Part shown: positions 54,079 through 63,361 of the stretch, in pieces
Numbering within the stretch: the first letter of the stretch is position 1
Layout: each line of letters begins with the position of its first letter
Assembly: GCF_030540775.2 (NCBI RefSeq)
Contig: NZ_CP141266.1
Location: forward strand, 855,001-919,000
Source: Flavivirga abyssicola
GTDB lineage: Bacteria > Bacteroidota > Bacteroidia > Flavobacteriales > Flavobacteriaceae
Direction of reading: 5' to 3'
DNA: 64,000 bases
The notes under the pieces: generated by a model
Seen by the model: the letters and a program-made list of their open reading frames with translations, nothing else
Databases searched by the model: none
What the model was told of the DNA's origin: nothing
Position numbers and translations under genes: made by a program

Positions 54079-54915
54079 ATGCAATTAATTATAAAGCAAA
54101 AAAGCATTATTATTTCTTTATTCCTTACTCTTTTTGTTTTAGGAACAACTTCTGCTCAATATAAAATACCGGAAAAACCTTCAGATAAAAAACAAACTTT
54201 TGTATACGATTATACCAATCCCAAACTACTTTCAAAAAGAGATAGTATTGAACTGGCAACGAAGCTAAGAAAATATTCAGATACTACTTCCACTCAAATC
54301 GTTGTAGCTATTATTAATTCTACTGAAGGCGAAAACATTAACTTTTTAGGTGCAAAATGGGGCCAAGAATGGGGAATTGGTCAAGAAAAAAAAGATAATG
54401 GTATTTTAATTTTACTAGCTAAAAATGACAGAAGGATAGCTATAAACACAGGTTATGGAATAGAACATTTATTAACCGATGCCTTATCTAAACGTATTAT
54501 CGAACGAGACATTATTCCCTATTTTAAACAAAACAACTATCCAGGAGGTTTAAATAGAGGTGTCGATGCTATTTTTGAAGTTCTTAATGGTGAATATAAA
54601 GGTGCTCGGAAATCATCAAATAAGAGTTTTCCAATTGGATTAGTTTTTATATTCATTTTTATATTTATCGTTATTCTCATTTCGATATCCAAAAATAGAC
54701 GTGGAGGTGGTAACAATAGAGGCAATAGATCTACGGGCAGTGATATTTTAGAAGCGATCATACTTAGCAATATGGGGAGAGGTAATTACAGCCGAGGCTC
54801 TTCCAGCGGTTGGGGTGGTAGCTCCGGAGGCGGAAGTTTTGGAAGTGGTGGAGGTTTTGGAGGCGGCTTCGGTGGTGGAGGTTTTGGTGGAGGTGGCGCT
54901 TCTGGTGGATGGTAA
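54079..54915 (+). CDS. TPM domain protein with Gly-rich tail (YgcG type)
   Basis: A 278-residue exported protein: signal peptide (LFLTLFVLGTTSA-Q), TPM domain (about 40-170; FVYDYTNPKLLSKRDSIELATKLRKYS, GILILLAKNDRRIAINTGYGIEHLLTD), one membrane helix (about 190-203), and a tail (about 208-278) made almost only of Gly, Ser and Phe (SSGGGSFGSGGGFGGGF). This is the YgcG/YdgA-like layout. Third gene of the LemA-TPM-TPM unit; the tail is low complexity. A bidirectional terminator follows. Confidence 0.92.
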   Translation: MQLIIKQKSIIISLFLTLFVLGTTSAQYKIPEKPSDKKQTFVYDYTNPKLLSKRDSIELATKLRKYSDTTSTQIVVAIINSTEGENINFLGAKWGQEWGIGQEKKDNGILILLAKNDRRIAINTGYGIEHLLTDALSKRIIERDIIPYFKQNNYPGGLNRGVDAIFEVLNGEYKGARKSSNKSFPIGLVFIFIFIFIVILISISKNRRGGGNNRGNRSTGSDILEAIILSNMGRGNYSRGSSSGWGGSSGGGSFGSGGGFGGGFGGGGFGGGGASGGW

Positions 54916-54936
54916 GTTTACTCTGTGCCAATAAAA

Positions 54937-54965
54937 AAATCTCAACCTATAAATGATTGAGATTT
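54937..54965. terminator. Bidirectional terminator
   Basis: AAATCTCAA (54937-54945) pairs with TTGAGATTT (54957-54965) across an 11-base loop. It lies between the stops of the TPM gene (plus) and the TlpA-like gene (minus) and has A/T-rich flanks on both sides. Confidence 0.65.
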
Positions 54966-54990
54966 ATATACTTTATTAAATTATCTGATT

Positions 54991-57195
54991 TTATTTGTGT
55001 TTTTCAAGAATTCCGTCCAGTAGATGATCAAAATTATACATTGGAAACTTATCATTAATAACATCTCCTTTTTTATCAATTACCACATATCTGGGAATAC
55101 CATTAAATCTGAATAATTGGCGCAAATAGTTATAATCGTCTAACGACAATCTATAAATATTTTTAAGTTCTTGCTCTTTAACAAATTTTGTATACCTACC
55201 CATTGGAGAAGAACGCTCATCTGTAATAAAAATAAAATCGAAATCTTTATTATCTTCATATTCTTTTCTGGTATCTTTCATTCTTTTTATACCACCAACA
55301 CAAGGTGCGCATGATGTTGCCCAAAAATCAATGAATAATATTTTGCCCTTAAATGGATCCACAATTTTTCTAAAAATATCAGTTGCCTTACCCTCTGGTA
55401 ATTTAGTTGTTTTAGCTTGAATACTAGCCGTATTCGTATTACCATCTAATGTATTGTTATTTGTTGATACTATTGGAAATTTTTTATTTACAATTCTGTC
55501 GCCTTCTTCTTTTAAAAAAGGATGTGTTATCTCTTTTTTTAAAGTTTCCCAATACTCATGTGCATCATTGCTATTCGATCTTTGTATATCAAAATCCAAT
55601 GCTCTTATTTTTGCCACATCATGAACCAGATTCTTTTTTAAGTTGAAGACATTGCTCACAACAGAATCTCTTAGTCGCCATTTTTCCATTGCTGTTTTTT
55701 GTGGTTTAGATTGCGCATCTACAAGAGGTTGAATATACTTTTTGTTATATGCTTTTAACCCATTTCTATAGTCTTCACTAAATAATTTGAGTTGTTCTTG
55801 GTATTCTTTATACGATTTATAACTTCTATTTTTTTGAAGCGCCATTAACTCTTTATCATTTTCTGATATTTTGATATTTGCTTCTTCAAAATACTCTAAC
55901 AATGTCTTCTCTGGCTTAATGCCCGTTTTATTTCCCTTTGGATAAATAGATATTGGCTTACAAAACTCGAAACGGTTAACAAAAGCTGAGAACTTATCTA
56001 ACGCTAAAAGGCTTTGATCATTTAAAGGAATTTCCTTTAAAAAGTCATAATACTCCTTTTTTACTGGTATTTTTAAGACCCTATTAATAGTATCTTTTTT
56101 AGCTTCATAATTTCTCCTTTTTACAAAATCAAATAAATGTATAGCATAGTCTAAATCAACTGTATTTATCAATAAAACCTTCGCTTTGTCAGTTATGTTA
56201 TTCGCTAAATATTTAGATAGTGCTTCTTGATTTTTTTGATAAGCATGTTTTTCTTCTTTTTTAAATTCTTCGGGGGATAACTTTTTCACCTTCTTCATAA
56301 AAGATTTATAATCGAATTCTTTAAAATCAAATCCCATTAGATCTTTATTTATTTGTGCCAAATCGCCTTTGAATACTATATTTTTAAACTTATGTCGCTT
56401 GTACCTAAACCTATCGGCTAATAGAAACTCATCAAAATCCAAAATCATTGCGAGCGTTTGCTCTGGTTCTAAATATAAATTAATGATCCTTTTTTCAAAC
56501 ACAACGTATGTATACAATGGATTATTTAAAGGAATGTCTGCTTCAAAACGGCCATCGGAATGCACTTGAACAACTATTGGATAACTCTCATTAGTTATAG
56601 GATTACCCATATACATAATACCTGTTTTAAAACCCAACCTAACATCATAACCTTTAATGTAGCCAATTAATCTAGCTGTAGATTTATTGAAGAATTTAGG
56701 AGAATTATAATTTTCTATAGGCTTAGTAGCTACTTTTGTAAGCTCATCATCAATCCATTTTACAACGCTTTTAGGAACTTTTTTAGTTTTATTAAGTTTT
56801 TTATCAGTTTCAACTAATGATATTCCAAAAATTTCATTGTTGAAATCTATTTTCTTAACATTATTGCTTATCGGAGGAAACACTAGAACAATTGTTTTTT
56901 CTCCTGATTTTGGCATGAAAATTCTCGTTCCTAAATCATGCCCTATAATAGACTTTAAATAGGCTTTATCATCCCCATTATTATACTGAATAAATACATC
57001 GTTTTTAAACATATCCCACCAGTTAGGCATAAATTTGTCATGAATATGAATTCTAGTTTCATTTTTATATATTTCAATTTTAGAGACATGTCTTATACCA
57101 CTTTTGGCAACTTCAAACGAAGGGTTTTCAATAGTTTTTTGGGCAAAAGCATTACATGCGAGCCCTAATAAAAAGATAAAGATGATTTTTTTCAT
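54991..57195 (-). CDS. TlpA-like thioredoxin domain protein
   Basis: A 734-residue exported protein (signal IIFIFLLGLACNAFA-Q). The C-terminal 140 residues are a TlpA-type thioredoxin fold with KILFIDFWATSCAPCVGG; the CxxC pair is Cys629 and Cys632 in CAPC. The remaining N-terminal 590 residues are a mixed beta/alpha region containing RLIGYIKGYDVRLGFKTGIMYMGNP and long charged helices. This combination is a common Bacteroidota layout; role probably periplasmic disulfide exchange. The gene follows the GntR-linked gene by 101 bases. Confidence 0.85.
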   Translation of the reverse strand: MKKIIFIFLLGLACNAFAQKTIENPSFEVAKSGIRHVSKIEIYKNETRIHIHDKFMPNWWDMFKNDVFIQYNNGDDKAYLKSIIGHDLGTRIFMPKSGEKTIVLVFPPISNNVKKIDFNNEIFGISLVETDKKLNKTKKVPKSVVKWIDDELTKVATKPIENYNSPKFFNKSTARLIGYIKGYDVRLGFKTGIMYMGNPITNESYPIVVQVHSDGRFEADIPLNNPLYTYVVFEKRIINLYLEPEQTLAMILDFDEFLLADRFRYKRHKFKNIVFKGDLAQINKDLMGFDFKEFDYKSFMKKVKKLSPEEFKKEEKHAYQKNQEALSKYLANNITDKAKVLLINTVDLDYAIHLFDFVKRRNYEAKKDTINRVLKIPVKKEYYDFLKEIPLNDQSLLALDKFSAFVNRFEFCKPISIYPKGNKTGIKPEKTLLEYFEEANIKISENDKELMALQKNRSYKSYKEYQEQLKLFSEDYRNGLKAYNKKYIQPLVDAQSKPQKTAMEKWRLRDSVVSNVFNLKKNLVHDVAKIRALDFDIQRSNSNDAHEYWETLKKEITHPFLKEEGDRIVNKKFPIVSTNNNTLDGNTNTASIQAKTTKLPEGKATDIFRKIVDPFKGKILFIDFWATSCAPCVGGIKRMKDTRKEYEDNKDFDFIFITDERSSPMGRYTKFVKEQELKNIYRLSLDDYNYLRQLFRFNGIPRYVVIDKKGDVINDKFPMYNFDHLLDGILEKHK

Positions 57196-57296
57196 GTTTG
57201 ATAATTATTAAAGGGTAAGTTTTTATTTGTTAATAATATTTTTAATAAATGAGTTCAATAAATTATTTACTATGATATTTTTGTTTTTTGATTCAA

Positions 57297-57860
57297 TTAT
57301 TTACTTTTCAACTGATTTTGCTCTTCTAATTTTTCTTTAAACCTCTCAAGGTCTCGGGTATAAAATTTCACATATTTATGCCCTTCTTCAATACCCTTCT
57401 TCTCTGCAAATGTTTCATATCTTATGGCTTCTTCAATATATCCCAGATGAAATAATGTTTGTGCGTATGTATCATTTACAGTATGAGAATAAGGTTTTAA
57501 ATGACATGCCTTTTTAGCCCACTTATTAGCAAGTTTCATGACTGCTGTATCTTTAATTTTATCAAATTGTGTATGAATATACCATGCAGCACTGTTCATA
57601 TCTTTAGGATATGCATGCTCATCAGAAAAATATCTGTTTGCCTTTATAATAAATTCATTTCTTTTTTCAATATTTCCTACATCTCTCTTAAAGTTCTCCA
57701 TTGCTACCTGAAACTCATTTCTAGCCTTTTCAATTTTAGATGCTATGTCTCGCAACTCAATATATTCCTCTTCATATAGTTTAGAATCAATATGTAGTGC
57801 CATTATGGCTCCAAAAAAGAATATTAAAAACGCAATAAGTATATAACTACTTGTTTTCAT
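57297..57860 (-). CDS. Membrane-anchored helical protein of the ABC-GntR operon
   Basis: A 187-residue protein: N-terminal membrane helix (about 5-22), then charged helices (ELRDIASKIEKARNEFQVAMENFKRD) and a TPR-like pair near the end (WAKKACHLKPYSHTVNDTYAQTLFHLGYIEEAIRYETFA in parts). No family recognised. It overlaps the GntR gene by 14 bases and so belongs to the ABC-transporter operon. It may be an accessory sensor or anchor, by position only. Confidence 0.6.
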   Translation of the reverse strand: MKTSSYILIAFLIFFFGAIMALHIDSKLYEEEYIELRDIASKIEKARNEFQVAMENFKRDVGNIEKRNEFIIKANRYFSDEHAYPKDMNSAAWYIHTQFDKIKDTAVMKLANKWAKKACHLKPYSHTVNDTYAQTLFHLGYIEEAIRYETFAEKKGIEEGHKYVKFYTRDLERFKEKLEEQNQLKSK

Positions 57861-58227
57861 TTAAATCATTTTTTTTTAGTTCTAAAATGATTGCTTCCAA
57901 ATTGGTGCTATTCAACTTTAGTAATCTTATTTTTTCAAGTAAGTATGGCATATCATTTTTAAAAAAATCTAACTTCTCTTTATTCTTTATAATTTTTATA
58001 GCAGCATCGGACACAAAAAAACCAATGCCTCTTTTGTTTTCAAAAATATTTTCGTCTTGCAAATAACTATAGGCTCTCATTACCGTATTTCTATTAACCT
58101 CCATTTCACTAGCTAAATCTCGTATGGAAGGAACCCTAACATTAGGAGTTAATTTCCCTTCAAGAATTTGGCTACAAAGATTATCTGCAATTTGTAGGTA
58201 TATACCCTTCGTAGCTTTAAAGTCCAT
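57847..58227 (-). CDS. GntR family regulator, YtrA type
   Basis: A 126-residue GntR winged helix protein: KGIYLQIADNLCSQILEGKLTPNVRVPSIRDLASEMEVNRNTVMRAYSYLQ (residues about 7-57, in parts) with the recognition helix MEVNRNTVMRAYSYL. The short C-terminal domain and coupling to an ABC transporter fit the YtrA subfamily, which represses its own ABC operon. The start at 58227 is preferred over one 23 codons upstream, which would lie within the permease gene. One base separates it from the permease stop. Confidence 0.9.
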   Translation of the reverse strand: MDFKATKGIYLQIADNLCSQILEGKLTPNVRVPSIRDLASEMEVNRNTVMRAYSYLQDENIFENKRGIGFFVSDAAIKIIKNKEKLDFFKNDMPYLLEKIRLLKLNSTNLEAIILELKKNDLNENK

Positions 58228-58228
58228 T

Positions 58229-59062
58229 TTAAATTTCTTTTTCTTTAAGCTTAAAATAAGCATATGGTAATAAAAAAAGACTAGAAAATACCCCAATAAT
58301 ATAAAAGTACAGTTGAATATTTAGCATGCCACTATCTAGTTTTCTAGATAATATTTTAACTTCGAATCCGCTAACTTCATTTGGAATAAAAATATATGAA
58401 AGCACTAATGAAAACATATATGCCAATAATGATAGAAGCCCTAAAGATAAGACCGTTTTAAAAAAGGCATTTTTTTGAAAATGGCTAGCTCCTGCAAATA
58501 GAAAAGTTGCATAAGATAATAATGATAAGGTTACAAAGACCTTATCTGAACTCTTAGCAATATAAGTAAACGGATGAAATAAATTAAAATTTCGGATTTC
58601 AAATGGCATTGACAAGTCAATCATATTAAAAATGATTTCTGCTACCTTAAAACCTAACCAAAATAGGACTATGAATATGATACTAAATCCAAAAATTCGA
58701 ATTGAAAATTCAATTAGAAATTTTTCTAAAACTGATATTGGAAGCATTAAATAATGGGAAGCGTTCTTTCGATTTCTTAAATAAGGAAATGCTGTTCCTA
58801 TGGCAAACAAAGCGCATATCATGTAAGTGATAAAAAACATTTTATTATACCTATTTGGATTATATTGCTTCTTATATTCTGGGATAAGACCATTATATAA
58901 CCCCATCTCATTATAACTATCCATAATGAAAATTAAATCTACTATTAGCAATAAAACAAAAAGACCAGCAATAAATAAAACATATTTTTTCCCATTTAAT
59001 ATCAAATCATATTTTAAGGCATTGTAATAGCGTTTTATATCAAAATTTGTAAATATTAACAT
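58229..59062 (-). CDS. ABC transporter membrane protein
   Basis: A 277-residue protein with about six membrane segments (around 28-48, 75-95, 115-140, 172-190, 200-220, 248-268), no signal peptide. It follows the ATPase gene by 4 bases and precedes GntR by one base, so it is the permease part of an exporter-like ABC system as in YtrA-controlled operons. The exported substrate is unknown. No further family is recognised. Confidence 0.85.
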   Translation of the reverse strand: MLIFTNFDIKRYYNALKYDLILNGKKYVLFIAGLFVLLLIVDLIFIMDSYNEMGLYNGLIPEYKKQYNPNRYNKMFFITYMICALFAIGTAFPYLRNRKNASHYLMLPISVLEKFLIEFSIRIFGFSIIFIVLFWLGFKVAEIIFNMIDLSMPFEIRNFNLFHPFTYIAKSSDKVFVTLSLLSYATFLFAGASHFQKNAFFKTVLSLGLLSLLAYMFSLVLSYIFIPNEVSGFEVKILSRKLDSGMLNIQLYFYIIGVFSSLFLLPYAYFKLKEKEI

Positions 59063-59066
59063 AACT

Positions 59067-59888
59067 TTAAATTTTGATATCGGTTTTGTTAATGATTGCT
59101 TTGTAAAGCAGTTCTATATCAACATTAGTTTCTTCGCCTCCAACAACGGGAGAAATAACGTTATAACCACCTAGGCATTTTTCGTGATAAAGTGCTTCAG
59201 GACACTCTAACAACGACGTCATTTTTTTAAATTGTAACTTTTCGCTTATTGCCCATATTCCTTTGTCAAAAACGATTTCTCCATTTTCTATTATGACAAT
59301 TTTGTCAATAATGGTTTCTATGTCTTGAACTTGATGTGTTGAAATAATAACTAACTGGTCTTCATCAATAGAATTAACCAATACTTTTCTAAAAATACTT
59401 TTTGAGTGAATATCAAGACCATTTGTAGGCTCATCTAAAAGTAACATTTTACAATTGGTAGAAAGTGCAAAAGCTATTATAAATTTTTTCTTTTGTCCAT
59501 GAGAAATATCTTGTAGCTTGTCCTTTTCATTAAGTTTAAATTCGTGTAAAATTTGATGCATCTTTTTTAAATCAAAATTCTTATATAATGGAGTATATGC
59601 TTTTAAATAAGCATTTATGCTCAACGAAGGATAAAAAGGCTCTTCGGGTACTAAAAAAATGTTAATAAGAAACTTTGGATTTCGTTTAAAAGGATTAAAA
59701 CCATTAACTCGAAGTACTCCTTGTTTAGGTTCAATTAATCCTGCTAACAAATTAAATAACGTAGACTTTCCAGCAGCATTTTTTCCGAGTAGCCCTAGAA
59801 TACTACCTTTTTTTTGATTAAAGCTTAAATCTGAAAATAACATATTTCTGTTTTTGTAATTAAATGATATTTTTTTAGCAGAAACCAT
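59067..59888 (-). CDS. ABC transporter ATP-binding protein
   Basis: A 273-residue ATPase: Walker A GKNAAGKST (35-43), the signature loop as ISHGQKKKF rather than LSGGQ, Walker B CKMLLLDEPTNG and a switch His in STHQVQDIET. Exporter-type, encoded upstream of its permease and a YtrA-type GntR regulator. The start at 59888 is set between two ATGs: the upstream one at 59915 adds 9 residues and would lie almost on the predicted transcript start. Substrate unknown; antibiotic or lipid export is a possibility from family membership only. Confidence 0.92.
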   Translation of the reverse strand: MVSAKKISFNYKNRNMLFSDLSFNQKKGSILGLLGKNAAGKSTLFNLLAGLIEPKQGVLRVNGFNPFKRNPKFLINIFLVPEEPFYPSLSINAYLKAYTPLYKNFDLKKMHQILHEFKLNEKDKLQDISHGQKKKFIIAFALSTNCKMLLLDEPTNGLDIHSKSIFRKVLVNSIDEDQLVIISTHQVQDIETIIDKIVIIENGEIVFDKGIWAISEKLQFKKMTSLLECPEALYHEKCLGGYNVISPVVGGEETNVDIELLYKAIINKTDIKI

Positions 59889-59902
59889 ATTCAAATGTAT
59901 TA

Positions 59903-59924
59903 GTGTCCTATTCAACTATGACAC
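59903..59924. promoter_or_regulatory. Possible operator of the ABC-GntR operon
   Basis: GTGTC (59903-59907) and GACAC (59920-59924) form a dyad with a 12-base centre, placed right at the start of transcription just after the -7 element. YtrA-type GntR proteins in other bacteria bind dyads of the GTGTA-N13-TACAC kind, so this is a good candidate site for the encoded GntR. The match in detail is inferred. Confidence 0.45.
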
Positions 59925-59931
59925 AAATATA
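59924..59931 (-). promoter_or_regulatory. Promoter -7 element of the ABC-GntR operon
   Basis: TATATTTG on the minus strand is an exact TAnnTTTG match, 35 bases before the ATPase start at 59888. It overlaps the edge of the GTGTC/GACAC dyad, as expected for repression. Confidence 0.55.
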
Positions 59932-59969
59932 CATATTTATATTATACAAGCATAAATTTATTGACATTC

Positions 59970-61274
59970 TTATTTTTTACGCATATAAACACTCACAGGA
60001 ACCCCTTTAAAATCAAAATGTTCACGAAGTTTATTTTCTAAAAAACGTTTATAGGGATCTTTTATATATTGTGGTAAATTACAGAAAAAAGCAAACTGCG
60101 GTTGAGGCGTTGGCAATTGCATGATGTATTTAATCTTTACAAATTTCGCTTTATAAGCTGGTGGCGGGTAGTTTTCTATAATTGGAAGTAAAACATCATT
60201 AAGCTGACTTGTCTTTATTTTTTTAGAACGGTTTTTATAAACTTCGACAGCCGTTTCTATCGCTTTGAAAATACGTTGTTTGGATAAAGCCGAAATAAAT
60301 ATAATCGGCACGTCTGTAAAAGGCTCTATTTGTTTTCTGATAGCCTTTTCATATGCTTTCATTGATTTATGGTCTTTCTCTACCAAATCCCATTTATTAA
60401 CCAAAATAACAATGCCTTTTCGGTTACGTTCTGCCAACCAGAATATATTTTGAACCTGACCATCAAACCCTCGTGTTGCGTCTAATACCAAAAGACATAC
60501 ATCGGCATGCTCAATAGCTCTAACACTACGCATTACGGAGTAAAATTCTAAATCTTCTTTTACTTTGGCTTTTCTACGTATTCCCGCTGTATCAACCAAG
60601 TTGAACTCAAAACCAAAACGGTTATATTTTGTATCGATAGAATCTCTAGTTGTACCTGCAATATCCGTTACAATGTATCTCTCTTCTCCTATCAACGCAT
60701 TAATAAATGACGATTTTCCAGCATTGGGACGTCCAACCACCGCAAATCGTGGTAACTCTTCTTCTACAACTTCTTCTTTTTCTGGTAAGGCTTCAACTAA
60801 AGCATCTAACAAATCTCCTGTGCCACTTCCATTTATACTAGCAATGTTATAATACTCCCCTAACCCTAACGAATAAAACTCTACTGCATCTTCAGATCGT
60901 TTAGCATTATCAACTTTATTTACGACTAAAAATACCGGCTTACTTACTTTTCTAAGTAAATTAGCAACATCTTCGTCCATACCTGTAACACCATTTTCAA
61001 CATCTACCATAAAAATAATAGCATCTGCTTCATCAATAGCCAATTCAACTTGTTTATCAATTTCAGCTTCAAAAACATCATCACTTCCCAATACATAACC
61101 CCCAGTATCTATAAGAGAAAACTCTTTTCCATTCCAATCACTTTTACCATAATGACGGTCTCTTGTAACGCCACTCACGGCATCAACTATGGCTTCTCTT
61201 CGTTGAATTAAACGATTAAAAAAAGTTGATTTCCCTACATTTGGTCTTCCTACTATAGCTACTATATTGCTCAT
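59970..61274 (-). CDS. der: Ribosome biogenesis GTPase Der
   Basis: A 434-residue protein with two GTPase domains in tandem: GRPNVGKST (8-16) with DAVSGVTRD switch I and NKVD, and GRPNAGKSS (about 180-188) with TDIAGTTRD and NKWD. A KH-like C-terminal domain ([17 protein letters not shown]) closes it. Der is needed for 50S subunit assembly. Single gene with its own -7 element; leader of about 60 bases with a CAGCC-TTA-GGCTG hairpin (61296-61308). Confidence 0.98.
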   Translation of the reverse strand: MSNIVAIVGRPNVGKSTFFNRLIQRREAIVDAVSGVTRDRHYGKSDWNGKEFSLIDTGGYVLGSDDVFEAEIDKQVELAIDEADAIIFMVDVENGVTGMDEDVANLLRKVSKPVFLVVNKVDNAKRSEDAVEFYSLGLGEYYNIASINGSGTGDLLDALVEALPEKEEVVEEELPRFAVVGRPNAGKSSFINALIGEERYIVTDIAGTTRDSIDTKYNRFGFEFNLVDTAGIRRKAKVKEDLEFYSVMRSVRAIEHADVCLLVLDATRGFDGQVQNIFWLAERNRKGIVILVNKWDLVEKDHKSMKAYEKAIRKQIEPFTDVPIIFISALSKQRIFKAIETAVEVYKNRSKKIKTSQLNDVLLPIIENYPPPAYKAKFVKIKYIMQLPTPQPQFAFFCNLPQYIKDPYKRFLENKLREHFDFKGVPVSVYMRKK

Positions 61275-61340
61275 AATCTATAAAATGATATACAACAGCC
61301 TTAGGCTGATTTATTTATATCTCTCTTTTGAAATATTTTG

Positions 61341-61348
61341 CAAAAATA
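61341..61348 (-). promoter_or_regulatory. Promoter -7 element of der
   Basis: TATTTTTG on the minus strand is an exact TAnnTTTG match, giving a leader of about 60 bases that contains a small GC-rich hairpin (61296-61308). Confidence 0.5.
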
Positions 61349-61509
61349 GGAAATATAGTCTACTCAAAGTGTTTTTATAAAAAATAAAGATTTTTTTGAA
61401 ACGAACTATCCTCAAGGTAGAGCCATAGAAGTATTTCGCCCGTTTCATACCCAATCAAGTTGAGCACAGGCTTTGACCTTTGGGGCAAAAATCAAAATTC
61501 TGTATTTAG

Positions 61510-61567
61510 ATTCCCGTCTTCACGAGAATGACAATTTCTACGGAAACCTCGACGCAGAGCATCGAGG
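61510..61567. repeat. Two palindromes upstream of a membrane protein gene
   Basis: ATTCCCGT / ACGAGAAT (61510-61529, imperfect) and a perfect pair CCTCGA (61547-61552) / TCGAGG (61562-61567). The ATTCCCG...GAGAATGAC form resembles dispersed intergenic repeats found in many Bacteroidota genomes. It occupies the divergent gap (61275-61641) between der and the next gene; nothing else is recognised there beyond the der promoter. Confidence 0.45.
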
Positions 61568-61641
61568 AATTCTTTTCGATTAAAACTATTTATGTGTTAT
61601 AGAAAAAAATAGTAATTTACTGTACTAAAAATACTAAACAT

Positions 61642-62154
61642 ATGCCAATAGATAATGATATTGCTTTAAGACCACGATTTAAAATAGAACTTGATAGAAA
61701 TAACCAATCCATTTTAGAAGATTTTGAAGTTCTGAAATCTAAGCAATCTGATTTTATTGTTACCCGACTGGACAATCATGTCTTCATAAAATTCCCTAAA
61801 GAAAAACAGCATTTTTGGTCTCCTCAACTCCATCTGGAAATTGATGAGATTGACACTAATTCTAGTTTACTTCATGGACTATTTGGACCTAACCCAACCG
61901 TTTGGACCATGTTTATGTTCTTTCATTTTATAGTTGCTGGATTATTTATAGCTTTTGGGATATGGGCGTATACCAATTCGTCTTTAGATAAAAGTTACGC
62001 CATACAAGTTAGTTTGATGCTTTTAATGGTACTTATTTGGATTGTTTTATACTTTGCAGGAAGTATTGGAAAAGCTTCTAGTAAAAGTGAAATGCGTGCA
62101 TTACATGATTTTATGAACCGTGTTATTAAAATTGAAAAAGCACCTCAATCTTAA
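61642..62154 (+). CDS. Two-helix membrane protein, unknown function
   Basis: A 170-residue protein: soluble N-terminal part (1-85; RPRFKIELDRNNQSILEDFEVLK, KFPKEKQHFWSPQLHLEIDE) then two membrane helices (about 92-112 and 123-143). No family recognised. Found between der and era. Its stop codon lies in the loop of a hairpin that belongs to the minus-strand module at 62138-62208. Confidence 0.6.
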   Translation: MPIDNDIALRPRFKIELDRNNQSILEDFEVLKSKQSDFIVTRLDNHVFIKFPKEKQHFWSPQLHLEIDEIDTNSSLLHGLFGPNPTVWTMFMFFHFIVAGLFIAFGIWAYTNSSLDKSYAIQVSLMLLMVLIWIVLYFAGSIGKASSKSEMRALHDFMNRVIKIEKAPQS

Positions 62155-62208
62155 AAATTGAAGTGCTTAACCAACTAACTATAACTCAACAAACTAAACT
62201 AACTAAAC
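62138..62208 (-). ncRNA. GUUAGUU-tract plus hairpin module, copy 3
   Basis: On the minus strand, a tract of GTTAGTT/GTTTAGTT units (62169-62208) followed by hairpin AAGCACTTCAAT / ATTGAGGTGCTT (62138-62168, one mismatch) and T5. The hairpin overlaps the last codons and stop of the plus-strand membrane protein gene. The layout matches copies 1 and 2. Here the nearest upstream minus-strand gene (era) ends 250 bases away. Confidence 0.5.
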
Positions 62209-62361
62209 ATTTTTATATAGTTTCGTAGAAACGAACTATCTAGTATATTTTAAAAACCAGCAATAAACTTTTCATTATTGTTTCCTCTTGAACTCCATAA
62301 GACACTTAAAAAAAGAAGCTACAAAAACATCTATGAATTATTTATTACTAGGTTTTGTATT

Positions 62362-62388
62362 GAACTCATCTTGACTTTTTGTTTTTAA
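62362..62388 (+). repeat. Second copy of the lysS-linked repeat end
   Basis: This 27-base stretch, beginning GAACTCATCTTGACTTTTTG, is the exact reverse complement of 23676-23702, the right end of the hairpin element after lysS. It stands alone here; no inverted partner was found within 150 bases. The surrounding gap (62209-62458) holds nothing else recognised. Confidence 0.65.
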
Positions 62389-62458
62389 TTAAAGTCCAAA
62401 TATTATAATAGTATTTAAATTTAACGTTACCCTATTAAGAAGAAAGTATTAGGATTTT

Positions 62459-63340
62459 CTATTGATTGTAACCAAAACGTTTCAGTTGGTTTTGATTGCT
62501 TCTCCAATTTTTATTTACTTTAACATACAGTTCTAAATGAATTTGCTTGCCAAAGAATTTTTCTAAATCTTTTCTAGCCTCTACGCCCACCCGTTTTAAA
62601 GCACTTCCTTTATGACCAATAATAATACCTTTTTGAGTATCGCGTTCTACCATAATAACAGAACGTATTCTAATGATCTTATCTTCTTCTAAAAATTCTT
62701 CAGTATCAACTTCAACGGCATAAGGAATTTCTTTTTTGTAATGAAGTAGAATTTTTTCTCTTATACTTTCATTTATAAAAAAACGCTCAGGTTTATCTGT
62801 TAATTGATCTTTTGGATAAAATGGTGGAGATTCTGGAAGTAATTCTATAATTCTATTAAATACTTCTTTTACTTGAAAGCCTTCAAGTGCAGAAATTGGT
62901 ATAATCTCAGCATTAGGGACTTTTTCTGCCCAAAGCTGTACTTGAGTTTCTAGTTGTTCTTGATCTGATCTATCAATCTTATTTAAAAGTAATAATACCG
63001 GGATTTTTGAGCTTGTGATTTTTTTAAAGAAGGCTTCATCCTTAAGTGCTTGCTCACCAATTTCTACCATATAAATTAGTACATCGGCGTCTTCAAAAGC
63101 TGATTTCACAAAGCCCATCATAGATTCCTGTAACTCGTAAGCCGGTTTTATAATTCCTGGTGTATCACTAAACAATACTTGAAAATCATTACCATTTACA
63201 ATACCTAAAATCCTATGGCGCGTGGTCTGCTCCTTTGACGTTATAATAGATAGCTTCTCACCCACAAAGGCGTTCATCAATGTAGACTTACCTACATTAG
63301 GGTTACCAATAATATTTACAAAACCTGCTTTGTGACTCAT
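62459..63340 (-). CDS. era: GTPase Era
   Basis: A 293-residue protein: MSHKAGFVNIIGNPNVGKSTLMNAF opens with the G1 motif, then SDTPG (G3), LNKIDRSD (G4) and ISALEGF (G5). A C-terminal KH domain follows (VERDTQKGIIIGHKGSALKRVG) that binds the 3' end of 16S rRNA. The start at 63340 matches the family; a start 8 codons upstream lies close to the -7 element. Needed for 30S assembly. Confidence 0.97.
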   Translation of the reverse strand: MSHKAGFVNIIGNPNVGKSTLMNAFVGEKLSIITSKEQTTRHRILGIVNGNDFQVLFSDTPGIIKPAYELQESMMGFVKSAFEDADVLIYMVEIGEQALKDEAFFKKITSSKIPVLLLLNKIDRSDQEQLETQVQLWAEKVPNAEIIPISALEGFQVKEVFNRIIELLPESPPFYPKDQLTDKPERFFINESIREKILLHYKKEIPYAVEVDTEEFLEEDKIIRIRSVIMVERDTQKGIIIGHKGSALKRVGVEARKDLEKFFGKQIHLELYVKVNKNWRSNQNQLKRFGYNQ

Positions 63341-63361
63341 ATATTCTTTATTTAACTCATG

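Noticed and set aside
54748-54945. Ser/Thr-rich minus-strand frame
   Set aside because: It is the antisense of the Gly-rich tail of the TPM protein, whose low complexity keeps other frames open.
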